From assembly GCF_000720455.1 (NCBI RefSeq), contig NZ_JOAK01000004.1, forward strand, positions 186,001 to 250,000: a DNA stretch of 64,000 nucleotides, written 5' to 3'. The notes under the pieces were generated by a model. It did not search any database. It saw only the letters and a program-made list of their open reading frames with translations, and had not been told where the DNA came from. Both the position numbers and the translations under genes were made by a program. Positions within the stretch are counted from its first letter, which is position 1; each line of letters opens with the position of its first letter. The DNA comes from Streptomyces virginiae (GTDB lineage: Bacteria; Actinomycetota; Actinomycetes; Streptomycetales; Streptomycetaceae). Of the stretch, positions 41,768 through 50,775 are shown in pieces.

Positions 41768-42193
41768 GTGGCGCCCACCGGGGCCGTGCGGCACCTGACC
41801 GTCCTCTACGACGCCGACTGCCCGCTCTGCGTGCACATCCGGCACTGGCTGCTCGCGCAGCGCCGGCTCCTCCCGATCGCCCTGGTCCCCGCCGCGTCCT
41901 GGGAGGCGCGGCGGCGGTTCCCCCGGCTCGACCACGCCTCGACGCTCCGGGAGATCACCGTCGTGGGGGAATCCGGGCAGGTGTGGACCGGGACCGACGC
42001 CTTCATCGTGTGCCTGTGGGCACTGGTCGAACACCGGCCGAAGGCGAACTGGCTGGCGACGCCGGCCGGCCGCCCGTTCGCCCGGGCCGCCATGTACACG
42101 GCCTCCGCGTGGCGGCAGGCCGTGCGCACCGAGGGCCCGCCCGCGGCCGTCGAGGGACCGGCCTGTGACGACCAGTGCTCCGTCCCCCGATAG
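41768..42193 (+). CDS. DCC-family (DUF393) thiol-disulfide oxidoreductase-like protein
   Basis: 141 residues of the DCC family, thioredoxin-like in part. The name-giving motif is seen as LYDADCPLCVHIRHWL (Cys18, Cys21), with DHASTLREITVVGESGQVW and a following Trp/Ala-rich helix. Probably redox-active or metal-binding with its membrane neighbour. GTG at 41768 lies three bases after the previous stop. Its end is 11 bp before the TetR gene. The C-terminus has two further cysteines (CDDQC) not usual for the family. Confidence 0.9.
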   Translation: MAPTGAVRHLTVLYDADCPLCVHIRHWLLAQRRLLPIALVPAASWEARRRFPRLDHASTLREITVVGESGQVWTGTDAFIVCLWALVEHRPKANWLATPAGRPFARAAMYTASAWRQAVRTEGPPAAVEGPACDDQCSVPR

Positions 42194-42204
42194 GCTCATA
42201 CACC

Positions 42205-42933
42205 GTGACTGATCAGAAGGCTCCCAAGAGCGAGCAGACCCGCACGCTCATCCTCGAAACCGCGCTCCGCCTCTTCCAGGAGCGCGGCTTCGACAAGACG
42301 ACCATGCGGGGCATCGCGAAGGAAGCCGGTGTCTCGGTCGGCAACGCCTACTACTACTTCGAGTCGAAGGAACACCTGGTCCAGGGCTTCTACGACCGGA
42401 TCAGCGCCGCCCACCAGGCGGCGGTCCGGCCCATCCTGGACAACGAGACCGATCTGCAGAAGCGGCTCGCGGGCGTGCTGACGAGCTGGCTGGACATCGG
42501 CGCTCCGTACCACGAGTTCGCCTCGCAGTTCTTCAAGAACGCGGCCGACCCCGAGAGTCCGCTCAGCCCCTTCTCACCGGAGTCGGAACCGGCGCGCAAG
42601 GCCGCGATCGACATCCACCGCGAGGTGCTGGCGGGCGCGAAGACCAAGGTGCCGGCCGAGCTCGCCGACGTCCTGCCCGAGCTGATGTGGCTCTCGCAGA
42701 TGGGCCTGGTCCTGTACTGGGTCTTCGACCGCTCCCCGGACAGCGAGAAGTCGCGGCGGCTCGCCGAGCGCGGCGCGCAGCTCACGACGCGGGGCATCGT
42801 GCTGGCCCGCTTCCGCGTGCTGCGGCCGCTGGTGCGCGAGGTCCACGAGCTGTTCGCGGACTTCCTGCCGGGCATGGCCCAGACGGCGGCGGGCCGGCGC
42901 AAGGCGTCGGATCCGCACCCGGACGCCGACTAG
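42205..42933 (+). CDS. TetR-family transcriptional regulator
   Basis: 242 residues. The N-terminal helix-turn-helix is canonical: TRTLILETALRLFQERGFDK, TTMRGIAKEAGVSVGNAYYY, FESKEHLVQGFY. The C-terminal ligand and dimer domain is all-helical with an unusually basic, variable tail. GTG at 42205 has no clear ribosome site; TAGGCT eight bases before it could be a -10 of an extra leaderless promoter. It is in the same transcript as the two genes upstream, whose promoter carries two TetR-like palindromes, so autoregulation is expected. It overlaps the convergent substrate-binding protein gene by four bases (CTAG). Confidence 0.94.
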   Translation: MTDQKAPKSEQTRTLILETALRLFQERGFDKTTMRGIAKEAGVSVGNAYYYFESKEHLVQGFYDRISAAHQAAVRPILDNETDLQKRLAGVLTSWLDIGAPYHEFASQFFKNAADPESPLSPFSPESEPARKAAIDIHREVLAGAKTKVPAELADVLPELMWLSQMGLVLYWVFDRSPDSEKSRRLAERGAQLTTRGIVLARFRVLRPLVREVHELFADFLPGMAQTAAGRRKASDPHPDAD

Positions 42934-44486
42934 AGCCAGTTGAGCTCCCACAGACGCCAGACGCCGGTGCCGTCGGACAGGTTCTGGGCACCGGTGACGG
43001 CCTCGCGGGACATCACGTAGTCCTTCTTCTGCCAGATCGGCACCATCGGGGCCTGCTGGGCGACCACCTTCTGCAGGTCGCGGAACTCGGCGGAGGCGTC
43101 GGCGCGCTCCGAGTGGGACTGGGTACGGGTGATCAGCTCGTCGACGTGCTTGTCGGAGAAGCCGTTGTTCATGGAGGAGTCGGCGCCGACGAGCGGGGCG
43201 AGGAAGTTGTCCGCGTCCGGGAAGTCCGCGATCCACCCGATCGTGTAGGCGTCGAACTCGCCCGCCGCGTAACCCTTCTGGAAGTCCTTCCACTCCTCCA
43301 CCGGCTTGAGGGTCACCTGGAAGAGGCCGGTGGCCTCCAGCTGCCGCTCGATCTCCTCGGCCTCGGGCATGTTCGCGCCGCGTACGTTCACACCGAGCCC
43401 GAGGTGCACGGGGCCGTTGATCCCGGCGTCCTTGAAGAGCTTCTTGGCGGTGGCCCCGTCGGGCGCCGGATAGGCGTCGAAGAACGGCGTGCTGTGGCCG
43501 GCGATGCCCGCCGGGACCAGGGAGTACAGCGGAGTGACCGTGCCCCGGTAGACGTCGCCGGCGACCTTGGTGCGGTCCAGGACGGCGGCGACGGCCTGGC
43601 GGACGGCGAGCGGGGCGGCGGCGGAGCCCGGGCGGACGTTGAAGACGATCGAGCGGGTCTCGCTGCCGCCGGATGCCTGGTAACGGGTGTCCTTCATGCC
43701 CGGGTTGAGGCCGGCGAGCACAGCAGGCGGCATCTCCCGGTGGGCGACCTCGATCTGGCGGCCGTTCCAGGCCTGGTCGAGCTGCTCGGAGTCCTTGAAG
43801 TACTTGACCGTGACGGACGCGCGGGCGGGCTTGCCCTGCCCCTTGTACGAGGTGTTGGGCCTGAGCTCGGCGCTCGCACCGGCCTTGTACGAGCCCAGCG
43901 TGTACGGGCCGGAGCCGTCGACCTTGGCGTCCTCGCGCAGGGACTTCGCCGGGTACTTGTCCTTGTCGACGATCGAGGCGGCACCCGTCGCGATCTTGAA
44001 CGGGAAGGTGGCGTCGCCGGCGGACAGGGTGAAGGTGACCGTAAGGCCCTCGGCCTGGACCGATTCCAGGGTGTTGAAGAGCGGGGCCGGACCCTGGTCG
44101 GAGTTGATCGCCTTGATCCGGTCGAAGGAGTGCTTGACGTCCTCGGCGGTGATCGCGCGGCCGCCGGCGAACTTCACGTCGGGGCGGAGTTCGCACCGGT
44201 AGGTGGTGAGCTTCTGGCCGACGAAGGCGCAGGAGGCGGCGGCGTCCGGCACGGGCGCGTCGGAGCCGGGCCTGATGGTCAGCAGCGACTGGTAGACGTT
44301 GCTGAACAGGGCCCAGGAGCCCGCGTCGTACGCCCCGGCGGGGTCGAGGGAGGAGACGACGTCACTGGTCCCGACGCGGATGGCGCCGCGGTCGCCGCCG
44401 CCCTCGGGCAGCAGCTGCCAGGCGCCGACACCGGCCACGCCGAGGACCAGCCCGGCCGCGATGATCTTCCAGCGGACAGACCGCAT
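42930..44486 (-). CDS. Peptide/nickel-type ABC transporter substrate-binding protein (SBP_bac_5)
   Basis: 518 residues. A short basic N-terminus and one hydrophobic helix (WKIIAAGLVLGVAGVGAWQL) act as an export signal or anchor; there is no lipobox. The mature part is a family 5 extracellular solute-binding protein: IRVGTSDVVSSLDPAGAYD, LRPDVKFAGGRAITAEDVKH, the domain-II block PLAVRQAVAAVLDRTKVAGD, and FDAYTIGWIADFPDADNFLA. Binds oligopeptides or similar ligands. No permease or ATPase gene is adjacent, so it is an orphan subunit or works with a distant transporter. ATG at 44486 chosen; the frame is open to 44552. Confidence 0.93.
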   Translation of the reverse strand: MRSVRWKIIAAGLVLGVAGVGAWQLLPEGGGDRGAIRVGTSDVVSSLDPAGAYDAGSWALFSNVYQSLLTIRPGSDAPVPDAAASCAFVGQKLTTYRCELRPDVKFAGGRAITAEDVKHSFDRIKAINSDQGPAPLFNTLESVQAEGLTVTFTLSAGDATFPFKIATGAASIVDKDKYPAKSLREDAKVDGSGPYTLGSYKAGASAELRPNTSYKGQGKPARASVTVKYFKDSEQLDQAWNGRQIEVAHREMPPAVLAGLNPGMKDTRYQASGGSETRSIVFNVRPGSAAAPLAVRQAVAAVLDRTKVAGDVYRGTVTPLYSLVPAGIAGHSTPFFDAYPAPDGATAKKLFKDAGINGPVHLGLGVNVRGANMPEAEEIERQLEATGLFQVTLKPVEEWKDFQKGYAAGEFDAYTIGWIADFPDADNFLAPLVGADSSMNNGFSDKHVDELITRTQSHSERADASAEFRDLQKVVAQQAPMVPIWQKKDYVMSREAVTGAQNLSDGTGVWRLWELNWL

Positions 44487-44609
44487 CCCGTGAACCCCAC
44501 CCCTAGTCCCGGAGACAGCGACCCGCTGTCCGATTAACGGATATCCCATCACGGAATATCAGCCACCGGAAGATCGGTTCGTGCAGGGCCAGTTGACGGT
44601 TGGGGAGGG

Positions 44610-45950
44610 TCAGGCCTGGTATGAGGCGAGTTCTACGACTGTGATGTCGGACGGCGCGCCGACGCGCACCGGCGGCCCCCAGGCGCCCGCCCCGCGGGAG
44701 ACGTAGAGCTGGGTGTCGCCGTAGCGCTCCAGCCCGGCGACGGTGGGGTTGGCCAGCTCGGCGAGGAAGTTGCCGGGCCAGAGCTGGCCGCCGTGGGTGT
44801 GGCCGGAGAGCTGCAGGTCGACGCCGTGCCGGACGGCGTCGTGGATGACCACCGGCTGGTGGGCGAGGAGTACGGCGGCCCGCGTCCGGTCGCGGTCGCC
44901 GAGGGCGGCCCGGAAGTCGGGGCCGCTCCCCTCCCGCTCCCCCTGGATGTCGTTGACGCCCGCGAGGTCGAAGTGCGGCAGGGCGCGCCGGGCGTTCTCC
45001 AGCGGGGTCAGGCCGAGTTCGCGGACGTGCTCGACCCACTGCTCGGCGCCGGAGAAGTATTCGTGGTTGCCGGTGACGAAGAAGGAGCCGTGGCGGGCGG
45101 TCAGCCCGCGCAGCGGCTCCGCCGCCGGCCCGAGGTCGGGGACGCTGCCGTCGACGAGGTCGCCGACGATGGCGATGAGGTCGGGCTGGGTGCGGTTGAC
45201 CGTGTCGACGACGCGCTGGGCGTGGGCGCGGCCGAGCACCGGTCCGAGGTGGACGTCGCTGACGACGGCGATCCGGAAGCCGTGTGCCGCGCGCGGCAGT
45301 TTGGCCAGGGGGACCTGGACGCGCCGCACGCCGGGCCCGCGCAGCACGCCGTACGTGCCGTTGCCGACGGTGCCGAGGGCGACGGCGGCGGCCGCCCCGC
45401 CCACCGTGCGCGCGACGAAGGTGCGCCGGCTGAGCCCGCCGCCCGGCGCCGCCGCGGCCGGGCCCCGGGCCGCGCCGTCCGCGGCGAGCACCGCGCCGGG
45501 CTCCGCACCGGCACCGGCACCGGCACCGGCGGAGGACGACGACGCCGCGGCCGTGCCGGATTCGGAGGTGCCCGACGGGGCAGCGGAGGGCTCCGCCGGA
45601 GGTCCCGCTACCGCCCCGGAGGGGTCCCGGTGGGCCAGACGGCGGAGCAACAGCGCGCGGATCGGCTCCGCGACCAGCATCGTCAGGGTCAGGTACAGGA
45701 GCACCGCGAGCCACAGGTACCCCGGCCAGGACACCGTCTGCTGCAGCCAGAACGGGGCCCCGGCGCGGCCCGCGGTCAGGGCGGCGACGGCGAGGAGGGG
45801 CAGGGCGATGGCCAACGCGGTGCCGACGCGGCGGGGCAGGCCGCCCGGGGCGGTGGTGTCACGGACCAGCCGGATCCACAGCCAGCGGTGCACCGCGGCC
45901 AGCAGGGCGCAGACCGCCAGTGCGACCAGGGCGAAGACCACGATCGTCAT
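44610..45950 (-). CDS. Calcineurin-like metallophosphoesterase, membrane-anchored
   Basis: 446 residues. Four N-terminal membrane helices (about 1-110), a long Ala/Ser/Gly linker, a twin-arginine-like segment SRRTFVARTVGGAAAAVALG at the boundary, and then the phosphoesterase domain with the full metal set: VVSDVHLG, IVGDLVDG, VTGNHEYF, LLAHQP and LSGHTHGGQLWPG. Similar to YkuE/YaeI-type enzymes acting on lipid-linked or other phosphodiesters outside the cytoplasm. ATG at 45950 overlaps the stop of the SCO4848-like gene by four bases (ATGA). Confidence 0.94.
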   Translation of the reverse strand: MTIVVFALVALAVCALLAAVHRWLWIRLVRDTTAPGGLPRRVGTALAIALPLLAVAALTAGRAGAPFWLQQTVSWPGYLWLAVLLYLTLTMLVAEPIRALLLRRLAHRDPSGAVAGPPAEPSAAPSGTSESGTAAASSSSAGAGAGAGAEPGAVLAADGAARGPAAAAPGGGLSRRTFVARTVGGAAAAVALGTVGNGTYGVLRGPGVRRVQVPLAKLPRAAHGFRIAVVSDVHLGPVLGRAHAQRVVDTVNRTQPDLIAIVGDLVDGSVPDLGPAAEPLRGLTARHGSFFVTGNHEYFSGAEQWVEHVRELGLTPLENARRALPHFDLAGVNDIQGEREGSGPDFRAALGDRDRTRAAVLLAHQPVVIHDAVRHGVDLQLSGHTHGGQLWPGNFLAELANPTVAGLERYGDTQLYVSRGAGAWGPPVRVGAPSDITVVELASYQA

Positions 45951-46216
45951 GCCGCACCGCCCTCGGCGCCGGAACGTGATCCGCGCCGCAGGGCCAGGAC
46001 CCCGCGCAACCCGATCACACCGACCGCCGTCCCCAGGAGAAAGGACGTCACCGCAAGCGTCAGGTGGACCCAGAAGTAGGCAGTGGGGTCGCCCGCCGTG
46101 TCAAAGGCCAGGCCACTGCCGTTCTTCCACAGGTTCCGGACGAAAGACACCCAGATGAACCAGGTCCACACTCCGAAGGCGAGCAGGAACCAGGAAGCGG
46201 CACGGCTGAGTTTCAT
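45947..46216 (-). CDS. SCO4848-family membrane protein
   Basis: 89 residues with two membrane helices: LSRAASWFLLAFGVWTWFIW and FWVHLTLAVTSFLLGTAVGV, the segment between being FVRNLWKNGSGLAFDTAGDP. It matches the small Streptomyces family named after SCO4848; function unknown. ATG at 46216; the frame is open to 46498, but the conserved part starts at MKLSRAAS. Coupled to the phosphoesterase gene (ATGA overlap) and divergent from a D,D-carboxypeptidase gene, which suggests a role in envelope maintenance. Confidence 0.92.
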   Translation of the reverse strand: MKLSRAASWFLLAFGVWTWFIWVSFVRNLWKNGSGLAFDTAGDPTAYFWVHLTLAVTSFLLGTAVGVIGLRGVLALRRGSRSGAEGGAA

Positions 46217-46337
46217 GTCCTCAGTATCGGTTTCGTCCCCGGGACGGACGCGCCGGGGTGGGCTGTCCCGGGGTTGGTTGCCACGAAATGGCCGGTCCGC
46301 GACGCCATCCAGCTCATCGGGAGGTACTTTCACCTGC

Positions 46338-47588
46338 GTGTCTGCCAAGACGACCGCTCTGACGGTCCTTACCGCCGCGTTGCTGGTGCCCACCATGCTG
46401 GTGGCGCCCGCGCACTCCGCGCCGACCCCGCCGGCCGACGGGAAGGGCGGGCCGGCCAAGGCTCCCGCGGCGCCCGCACCGCCCGCGTCGATGTCCACGG
46501 TCGGCGGATCCCTGCTCGGTCAGCCCGGGACGCAGGTGAACCTGCTGCCCGGCGCGCCCGCCCTCCCGACCACCCTCACCGGCCGGTCGTGGATCGTGGC
46601 GGACGCCGAGTCCGGCGAGGTCCTGGCGGCGTACAACGCGCACTGGCGGCTGCCCCCCGCCTCCACGATGAAGATGCTCTTCGCGGACACCCTGCTGCCG
46701 GGCCTGCCCAAGGAGCAGGTCCACAAGGTCACCGACCAGGACATGGACGGCGTGGGCCCGGGCAGCAGCCTGGTCGGCGTCAAGGAGGACCACGAGTACT
46801 CCGTCCACGACCTGTGGCTGGGGGTGTTCCTGCGGTCGGGGAACGACGCCGTGCACGTACTTTCGGCCATGAACGGCGGCGTCGAGAAGACCGTCAAGGA
46901 CATGCAGGCGCACGCGGAGGAGCTCCAGGCGCTGGACACCCACGTGGTGTCGCCCGACGGGTACGACGCCCCGGAGCAGGTGTCGAGCGCGTACGACCTC
47001 ACGCTGATCGCCCGCTCCGGACTGCAGAAGCAGGACTTCCGGGAGTACTGCGGCACGGCGAGCGCGAAGTTCCCCGGACTGCAGGAGCCGGGGAAGCCGC
47101 GGGACTACTTCGAGATCCAGAACACCAACCGGCTGATGACGGGCGCGGGCGGGATCTCCCCGTACAAGGGCATCGCCGGGGTGAAGAACGGCAACACGAC
47201 CATGGCGGGCTCCACCTTCACGGGCGCGGCGCAGCAGGGCTCCCGGAAGCTGCTGGTCACCGTGATGAACCCGGGCGCGGGCGGCGCGAACTCGGTCTAC
47301 GAGGAGACGGCCGCACTCTTCGACTGGGGCTTCGCCGCGGCCGGGAAGGTCAAGCCGGTGGGTGAGCTGGTGCCGCCGAAGAGCGCGGACACCTCCCCCC
47401 ACGGCTCGCCCGCCCAGTCGCACGAGAACAACGCGTCGGGAGACGGCCTGGGTCCGGCCGGCGGTGTGGGCACCGCGCTGGGCGTCGCGGGCGGTGCGCT
47501 CGCGGTCCTGGCGGGCGGCGCCTTCGTGGTCAACCGCCGCTGGCCCCGCGGCCGGCGCAGCCGGGGCCACGACGAGGAGCTCGTCTAG
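46338..47588 (+). CDS. D-alanyl-D-alanine carboxypeptidase (penicillin-binding protein, S11)
   Basis: 416 residues, exported and membrane-tethered. Signal peptide with a hydrophobic stretch LTVLTAALLVPTMLVA and Ala-His-Ser-Ala end; catalytic Ser and Lys in PPASTMKML (S-x-x-K), the S-x-N motif in LRSGNDAVHVL, and the third motif as GVKNGNT, where K-T-G is K-N-G. A C-terminal helix (GVAGGALAVLAGGAFVV) with a basic tail anchors it. It trims the terminal D-Ala of peptidoglycan pentapeptides. GTG at 46338; GGGAGG lies rather far upstream, so the exact start is not certain. Followed by a strong terminator. Confidence 0.94.
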   Translation: MSAKTTALTVLTAALLVPTMLVAPAHSAPTPPADGKGGPAKAPAAPAPPASMSTVGGSLLGQPGTQVNLLPGAPALPTTLTGRSWIVADAESGEVLAAYNAHWRLPPASTMKMLFADTLLPGLPKEQVHKVTDQDMDGVGPGSSLVGVKEDHEYSVHDLWLGVFLRSGNDAVHVLSAMNGGVEKTVKDMQAHAEELQALDTHVVSPDGYDAPEQVSSAYDLTLIARSGLQKQDFREYCGTASAKFPGLQEPGKPRDYFEIQNTNRLMTGAGGISPYKGIAGVKNGNTTMAGSTFTGAAQQGSRKLLVTVMNPGAGGANSVYEETAALFDWGFAAAGKVKPVGELVPPKSADTSPHGSPAQSHENNASGDGLGPAGGVGTALGVAGGALAVLAGGAFVVNRRWPRGRRSRGHDEELV

Positions 47589-47598
47589 ACACCCCCGG

Positions 47599-47642
47599 GT
47601 CGTGGACCCCCGCCACCCGCTCGGGCGGCGGGGGTCCACGAC
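47599..47642. terminator. Terminator between D,D-carboxypeptidase and YihY genes
   Basis: Perfect 16-bp stem GTCGTGGACCCCCGCC and its complement, 12-base loop with additional CCCG/CGGG pairing, 10 bp after the stop at 47588. It can serve the convergent gene ending at 47783 too. Confidence 0.85.
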
Positions 47643-47782
47643 CGGACGCTCAGGCGGCCGGGCCGATCGGTCCCGTGCATCGTGCACGGAACCTCGCGGA
47701 CGGCCTACCCCCCTCGTGCGGCCGAGCCCTGGGTTCACTCGAACGGGTCCTTCGGAGGTCTCACCTGCGGGGTTCGCGCACC

Positions 47783-48721
47783 TCACCGCCCGCCGGCCGG
47801 CTCCTGTTCCGCCGCGGCCGGGGGCTCCCCGTCGCCGTCGTCGCCCCCCTCGCCGTCACCGCCGCCGTCGCCGTCCTCGCGCGTGGCCGTCCAGGAGGAG
47901 ACGTACAGCAGCAGCTTCGCCATGAAGTTGATCCAGAGCAGCAGGGCGATCGGCACGCCGAAGGCGCCGTACACGCTCTTCGCGGCGACCTCGCGCATGT
48001 AGCCGCTGAGGAGCAGCTTCAGCAGCTCGAAGCCGGCCGCGCCGATCAGCGCCGCCTCGATCAGCCGGCGCCTCGGCGGTTCGACGCCGGGGAGCAGGGT
48101 CAGCAGGTAGAGCAGCACCAGGAAGGCGGCGACCACGCCGACGAGGAAGGCGAAGGCGCGCAGCAGCGCGCCGCCCGGGCCCTCGCGCGGGATGCCCAGC
48201 CAGTCGGCGGTCTTCCCGACCGCGCTGGACCCGAGGATCGAGGCCGCCGCGGAGACCAGGCCGACGGCGCCGAGACCGAGCAGGACGAGCCCGTCCTTGC
48301 CCTTGCGGACGATGGGGTTCCCCTCGTCCTCGTCGTCCTTCTCCCACACCGCGCGCAGGCAGTCCCGCATCGAACCCACCCAGCCGATGCCGGTGAAGAG
48401 GAGGAGGGCGCCGGCGACGAGGCCGATCGTGGCGGCGTTCGCGACGAGCCCCCCGATGTCGAGCTGGTCGGAGATGCCGGGGACCTGTTCGGCGAAGTTC
48501 TTCTCCAGCGTGTCCAGCTGCTCGTCGCTGAGCAGCGCCGCCCCGACCGCGGCGGCCACGGCGATCAGCGGGAAGAGCGCGAGGAAGCTGATGAAGGTGA
48601 TCGCGGCGGCGAGCCGGGTCCAGTGCACGCGGTCGAGGCGTTCGTAGGAGCGCCACGCGTGCGTCTTCATCAGACGGTCCGCCAGCGGCCCGACCACCGG
48701 GAGTTTCGTCAGCCAGTCCAT
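47783..48721 (-). CDS. YihY/BrkB-family integral membrane protein
   Basis: 312 residues with six membrane helices. The family block DRVHWTRLAAAITFISFLAL, then FPLIAVAAAVGAALLSD and ILGSSAVGKTADWLGIPREG, and the C-terminal VYGAFGVPIALLLWINFMAK, where the conserved Tyr-Gly and Leu-Leu-Trp stretch is clear. The tail is acidic and Gly rich (GDGGGDGEGGDDGDGEP). Once thought to be RNase BN, the family is now regarded as membrane proteins of unknown transport or envelope role. ATG at 48721; no strong ribosome site. Confidence 0.94.
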   Translation of the reverse strand: MDWLTKLPVVGPLADRLMKTHAWRSYERLDRVHWTRLAAAITFISFLALFPLIAVAAAVGAALLSDEQLDTLEKNFAEQVPGISDQLDIGGLVANAATIGLVAGALLLFTGIGWVGSMRDCLRAVWEKDDEDEGNPIVRKGKDGLVLLGLGAVGLVSAAASILGSSAVGKTADWLGIPREGPGGALLRAFAFLVGVVAAFLVLLYLLTLLPGVEPPRRRLIEAALIGAAGFELLKLLLSGYMREVAAKSVYGAFGVPIALLLWINFMAKLLLYVSSWTATREDGDGGGDGEGGDDGDGEPPAAAEQEPAGGR

Positions 48722-48899
48722 GGGGTCACCGTAAATGAGGCGCCGGAAATAGCCGGGATTGTCGCTTTCAGGGACTACGGTCGTCGATTGTGACTTTTCG
48801 CCCAGCGCCCTCGACGGGGCGCCCGTTCCACACCCTGGTCCTTCGGAGGCTGAGGTTCCGTGCCCGGCGCACCGCCCGGCTGACCCTGCGCCCGCTCCG

Positions 48900-49505
48900 T
48901 CAGGAAGGCCGTACGGTCGCCCCGGCCGCCTCGGCGGTCTGGTCCGCGGGCGAACCCGGCTGCGCCGGAACGCCTATGGGCCCACTCCCGAACGGGTACT
49001 CGCGCAGCTTGCGCCAGACCCCGTCGGAGCCCTGCTCGTAGAGGGCGAACCCGGCGCAGACCCACTCGGCGGCGTACTCGGCCAGTGTCGTGAACGCCAG
49101 GTCCATCGCCTCTTCGGAGATGCCGTGGGCGACGGTGACGTGCGGGTGGTACGGGAAGGCCAGCTCGCGGCTGAGCGGCCCGGAGGGGTCGCGGACCTCG
49201 CCCTGGAGCCGGGTGCAGCCCGCGGCACCCTCGACGATCTGGACGAAGACGACCGGCGAGACGGGCCGGAAGGTGCCCGTCCCCTCCAGTCGCATCGGGA
49301 AGGCGCGGAAGGCGGCCGCCACCGCGGTCAGGTGGGCCCGGATCGCCGGGAGCCGGTCCGCCTCCACCTCGGTCGGCGGTACGAGGGTGACGTGCGTGGG
49401 GATGCCGTGCGCGGCAACGTCCCCGAAGCCCGCGCGCAGCTCCTGGAGCTGGCTGCCGTACGGCTCCGGGACCGCGATCGAAACGCCGAGCGTTACGGTC
49501 CCCAC
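48900..49505 (-). CDS. 2H phosphoesterase / 2'-5' RNA ligase family protein
   Basis: 201 residues with both H-x-T motifs of the 2H superfamily: THVTLVPP (His38, Thr40) and PHVTVAHG (His122, Thr124). LigT-like proteins hydrolyse or ligate 2'-5' or cyclic phosphodiester bonds in RNA or nucleotides. GTG at 49505 follows GGAGGAGAG, a strong ribosome site. A C-terminal tail of about 30 residues is variable. It may be transcribed with the YihY gene downstream (178 bp apart) or alone. trpS upstream reads the same way. Confidence 0.93.
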   Translation of the reverse strand: MGTVTLGVSIAVPEPYGSQLQELRAGFGDVAAHGIPTHVTLVPPTEVEADRLPAIRAHLTAVAAAFRAFPMRLEGTGTFRPVSPVVFVQIVEGAAGCTRLQGEVRDPSGPLSRELAFPYHPHVTVAHGISEEAMDLAFTTLAEYAAEWVCAGFALYEQGSDGVWRKLREYPFGSGPIGVPAQPGSPADQTAEAAGATVRPS

Positions 49506-49602
49506 GTATCTCTCCTCCGCTTGTCCCTGTGGACTCCTGCCGCCCCAGTGTGCGGCCAGGACCCCTCTTCGTGCCAGAGCCGACTTTCCGTAGGTGCGTT
49601 CG

Positions 49603-50616
49603 TCAGTGCTTGGCGGGCAGCAGACCCAGCCGGTCGTACGCCTGCGCGAGGGTCTCCGCGGCCACCGCGCGGGCCTTCTCCGCGCCCTTGGCCAGGATGG
49701 AGTCCAGCGTCTCGGGGTCGTCCAGGTACTCCTGGGTGCGCTGCTTGAAGGGTGTGACGAAATCGACCATCACACCGGCCAGGTCCGTCTTGAGCGCGCC
49801 GTAGCCCTTGCCCGCGTACTTCTCCTCCAGGGCGGGGATCGACTCGCCCGTGAGGGTGGAGTAGATCGTGAGCAGGTTGCTGACGCCGGGCTTCTTCTCG
49901 GTGTCGAACCGGATCTCGGCCTCGGTGTCGGTGACCGCGCTCTTGATCTTCTTCTCGGTGACCTTGGCCTCGTCGAGGAGGTTGATCAGGCCCTTGGGGG
50001 ACGACGCCGACTTCGACATCTTGATCGCCGGGTCCTGGAGGTCGTAGATCTTCGCGACCTCCTTGACGATGTGCGCCGCCGGGAGGGTGAAGGTCTGGCC
50101 GAAGCGGCCGTTGAAACGCTCGGCCAGGTCGCGGGTCAGCTCGATGTGCTGGCGCTGGTCCTCGCCGACCGGGACGGCGTCCGCCTGGTAGAGCAGGATG
50201 TCGGCGACCTGGAGGATCGGGTACGTGAAGAGGCCGACGCTGGCGCTGTTGACGCCGCCCTTGGCGGACTTGTCCTTGAACTGCGTCATCCGGCTGGCCT
50301 CGCCGAAGCCGGTGATGCAGTTCATCACCCAGCCGAGCTGCGCGTGCTCGGGGACGTGGCTCTGGATGAAGAGCGTGCAGCGCTCCGGGTCCAGACCGGC
50401 GGCGAGCAGCTGCGCGGCGGAGAGGCGGGTGTTCGCGCGCAGGTCCTTCGGATCCTGGGGCATGGTGATCGCGTGCAGGTCGACGACCATGTAGAACGCG
50501 TCGTGCGTCTCCTGGAGGGCGACGTACTGGCGGATGGCTCCGAGGTAGTTCCCGAGGTGGAACGAACCGGAGGTGGGCTGGATGCCGGAGAGCGCGCGAG
50601 GACGATCAGAAGCCAT
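49603..50616 (-). CDS. trpS: Tryptophanyl-tRNA synthetase
   Basis: 337 residues, class I aminoacyl-tRNA synthetase charging tRNA-Trp. The HIGH motif is [14 protein letters not shown] is exact in [13 protein letters not shown], and [34 protein letters not shown] and [17 protein letters not shown] are typical. ATG at 50616 is preceded by a GAG-rich site. Streptomyces often have a second, indolmycin-resistant TrpRS; this one looks like the ordinary housekeeping form by length and motifs. The glyA gene upstream is separated by a large palindrome. Confidence 0.98.
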   Translation of the reverse strand: MASDRPRALSGIQPTSGSFHLGNYLGAIRQYVALQETHDAFYMVVDLHAITMPQDPKDLRANTRLSAAQLLAAGLDPERCTLFIQSHVPEHAQLGWVMNCITGFGEASRMTQFKDKSAKGGVNSASVGLFTYPILQVADILLYQADAVPVGEDQRQHIELTRDLAERFNGRFGQTFTLPAAHIVKEVAKIYDLQDPAIKMSKSASSPKGLINLLDEAKVTEKKIKSAVTDTEAEIRFDTEKKPGVSNLLTIYSTLTGESIPALEEKYAGKGYGALKTDLAGVMVDFVTPFKQRTQEYLDDPETLDSILAKGAEKARAVAAETLAQAYDRLGLLPAKH

Positions 50617-50700
50617 GGCCCCATTCTCTCAGGTGCGGAGCGGGCTCACGCCCGCCCTCGGCCGGTTCCTTGCGCCGCGCGGTGCCCTTCGGGCGCTGCC

Positions 50701-50759
50701 GACCCCCGCGCCTCGAACGCCGGCGTTCGAGGCGCGGGGGTCGGGGGGCGGCGCCCCCG
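50701..50759. repeat. 42-bp perfect palindrome and GC hairpin; dispersed intergenic repeat, copy 1
   Basis: 50701-50742 is a perfect palindrome without a loop, half-sites GACCCCCGCGCCTCGAACGC-C and complement, followed by GGGGGCGGCGCCCCC. Bases 50719-50759 match 56021-56061 almost exactly (core GCCGGCGTT(C/T)GAGGCGCGG). Located 17 bp after the glyA stop, it probably ends that transcript. Similar elements are common in Streptomyces intergenic regions, as far as I recall. Confidence 0.8.
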
Positions 50760-50775
50760 GCAGCGGCGGCGCAGG

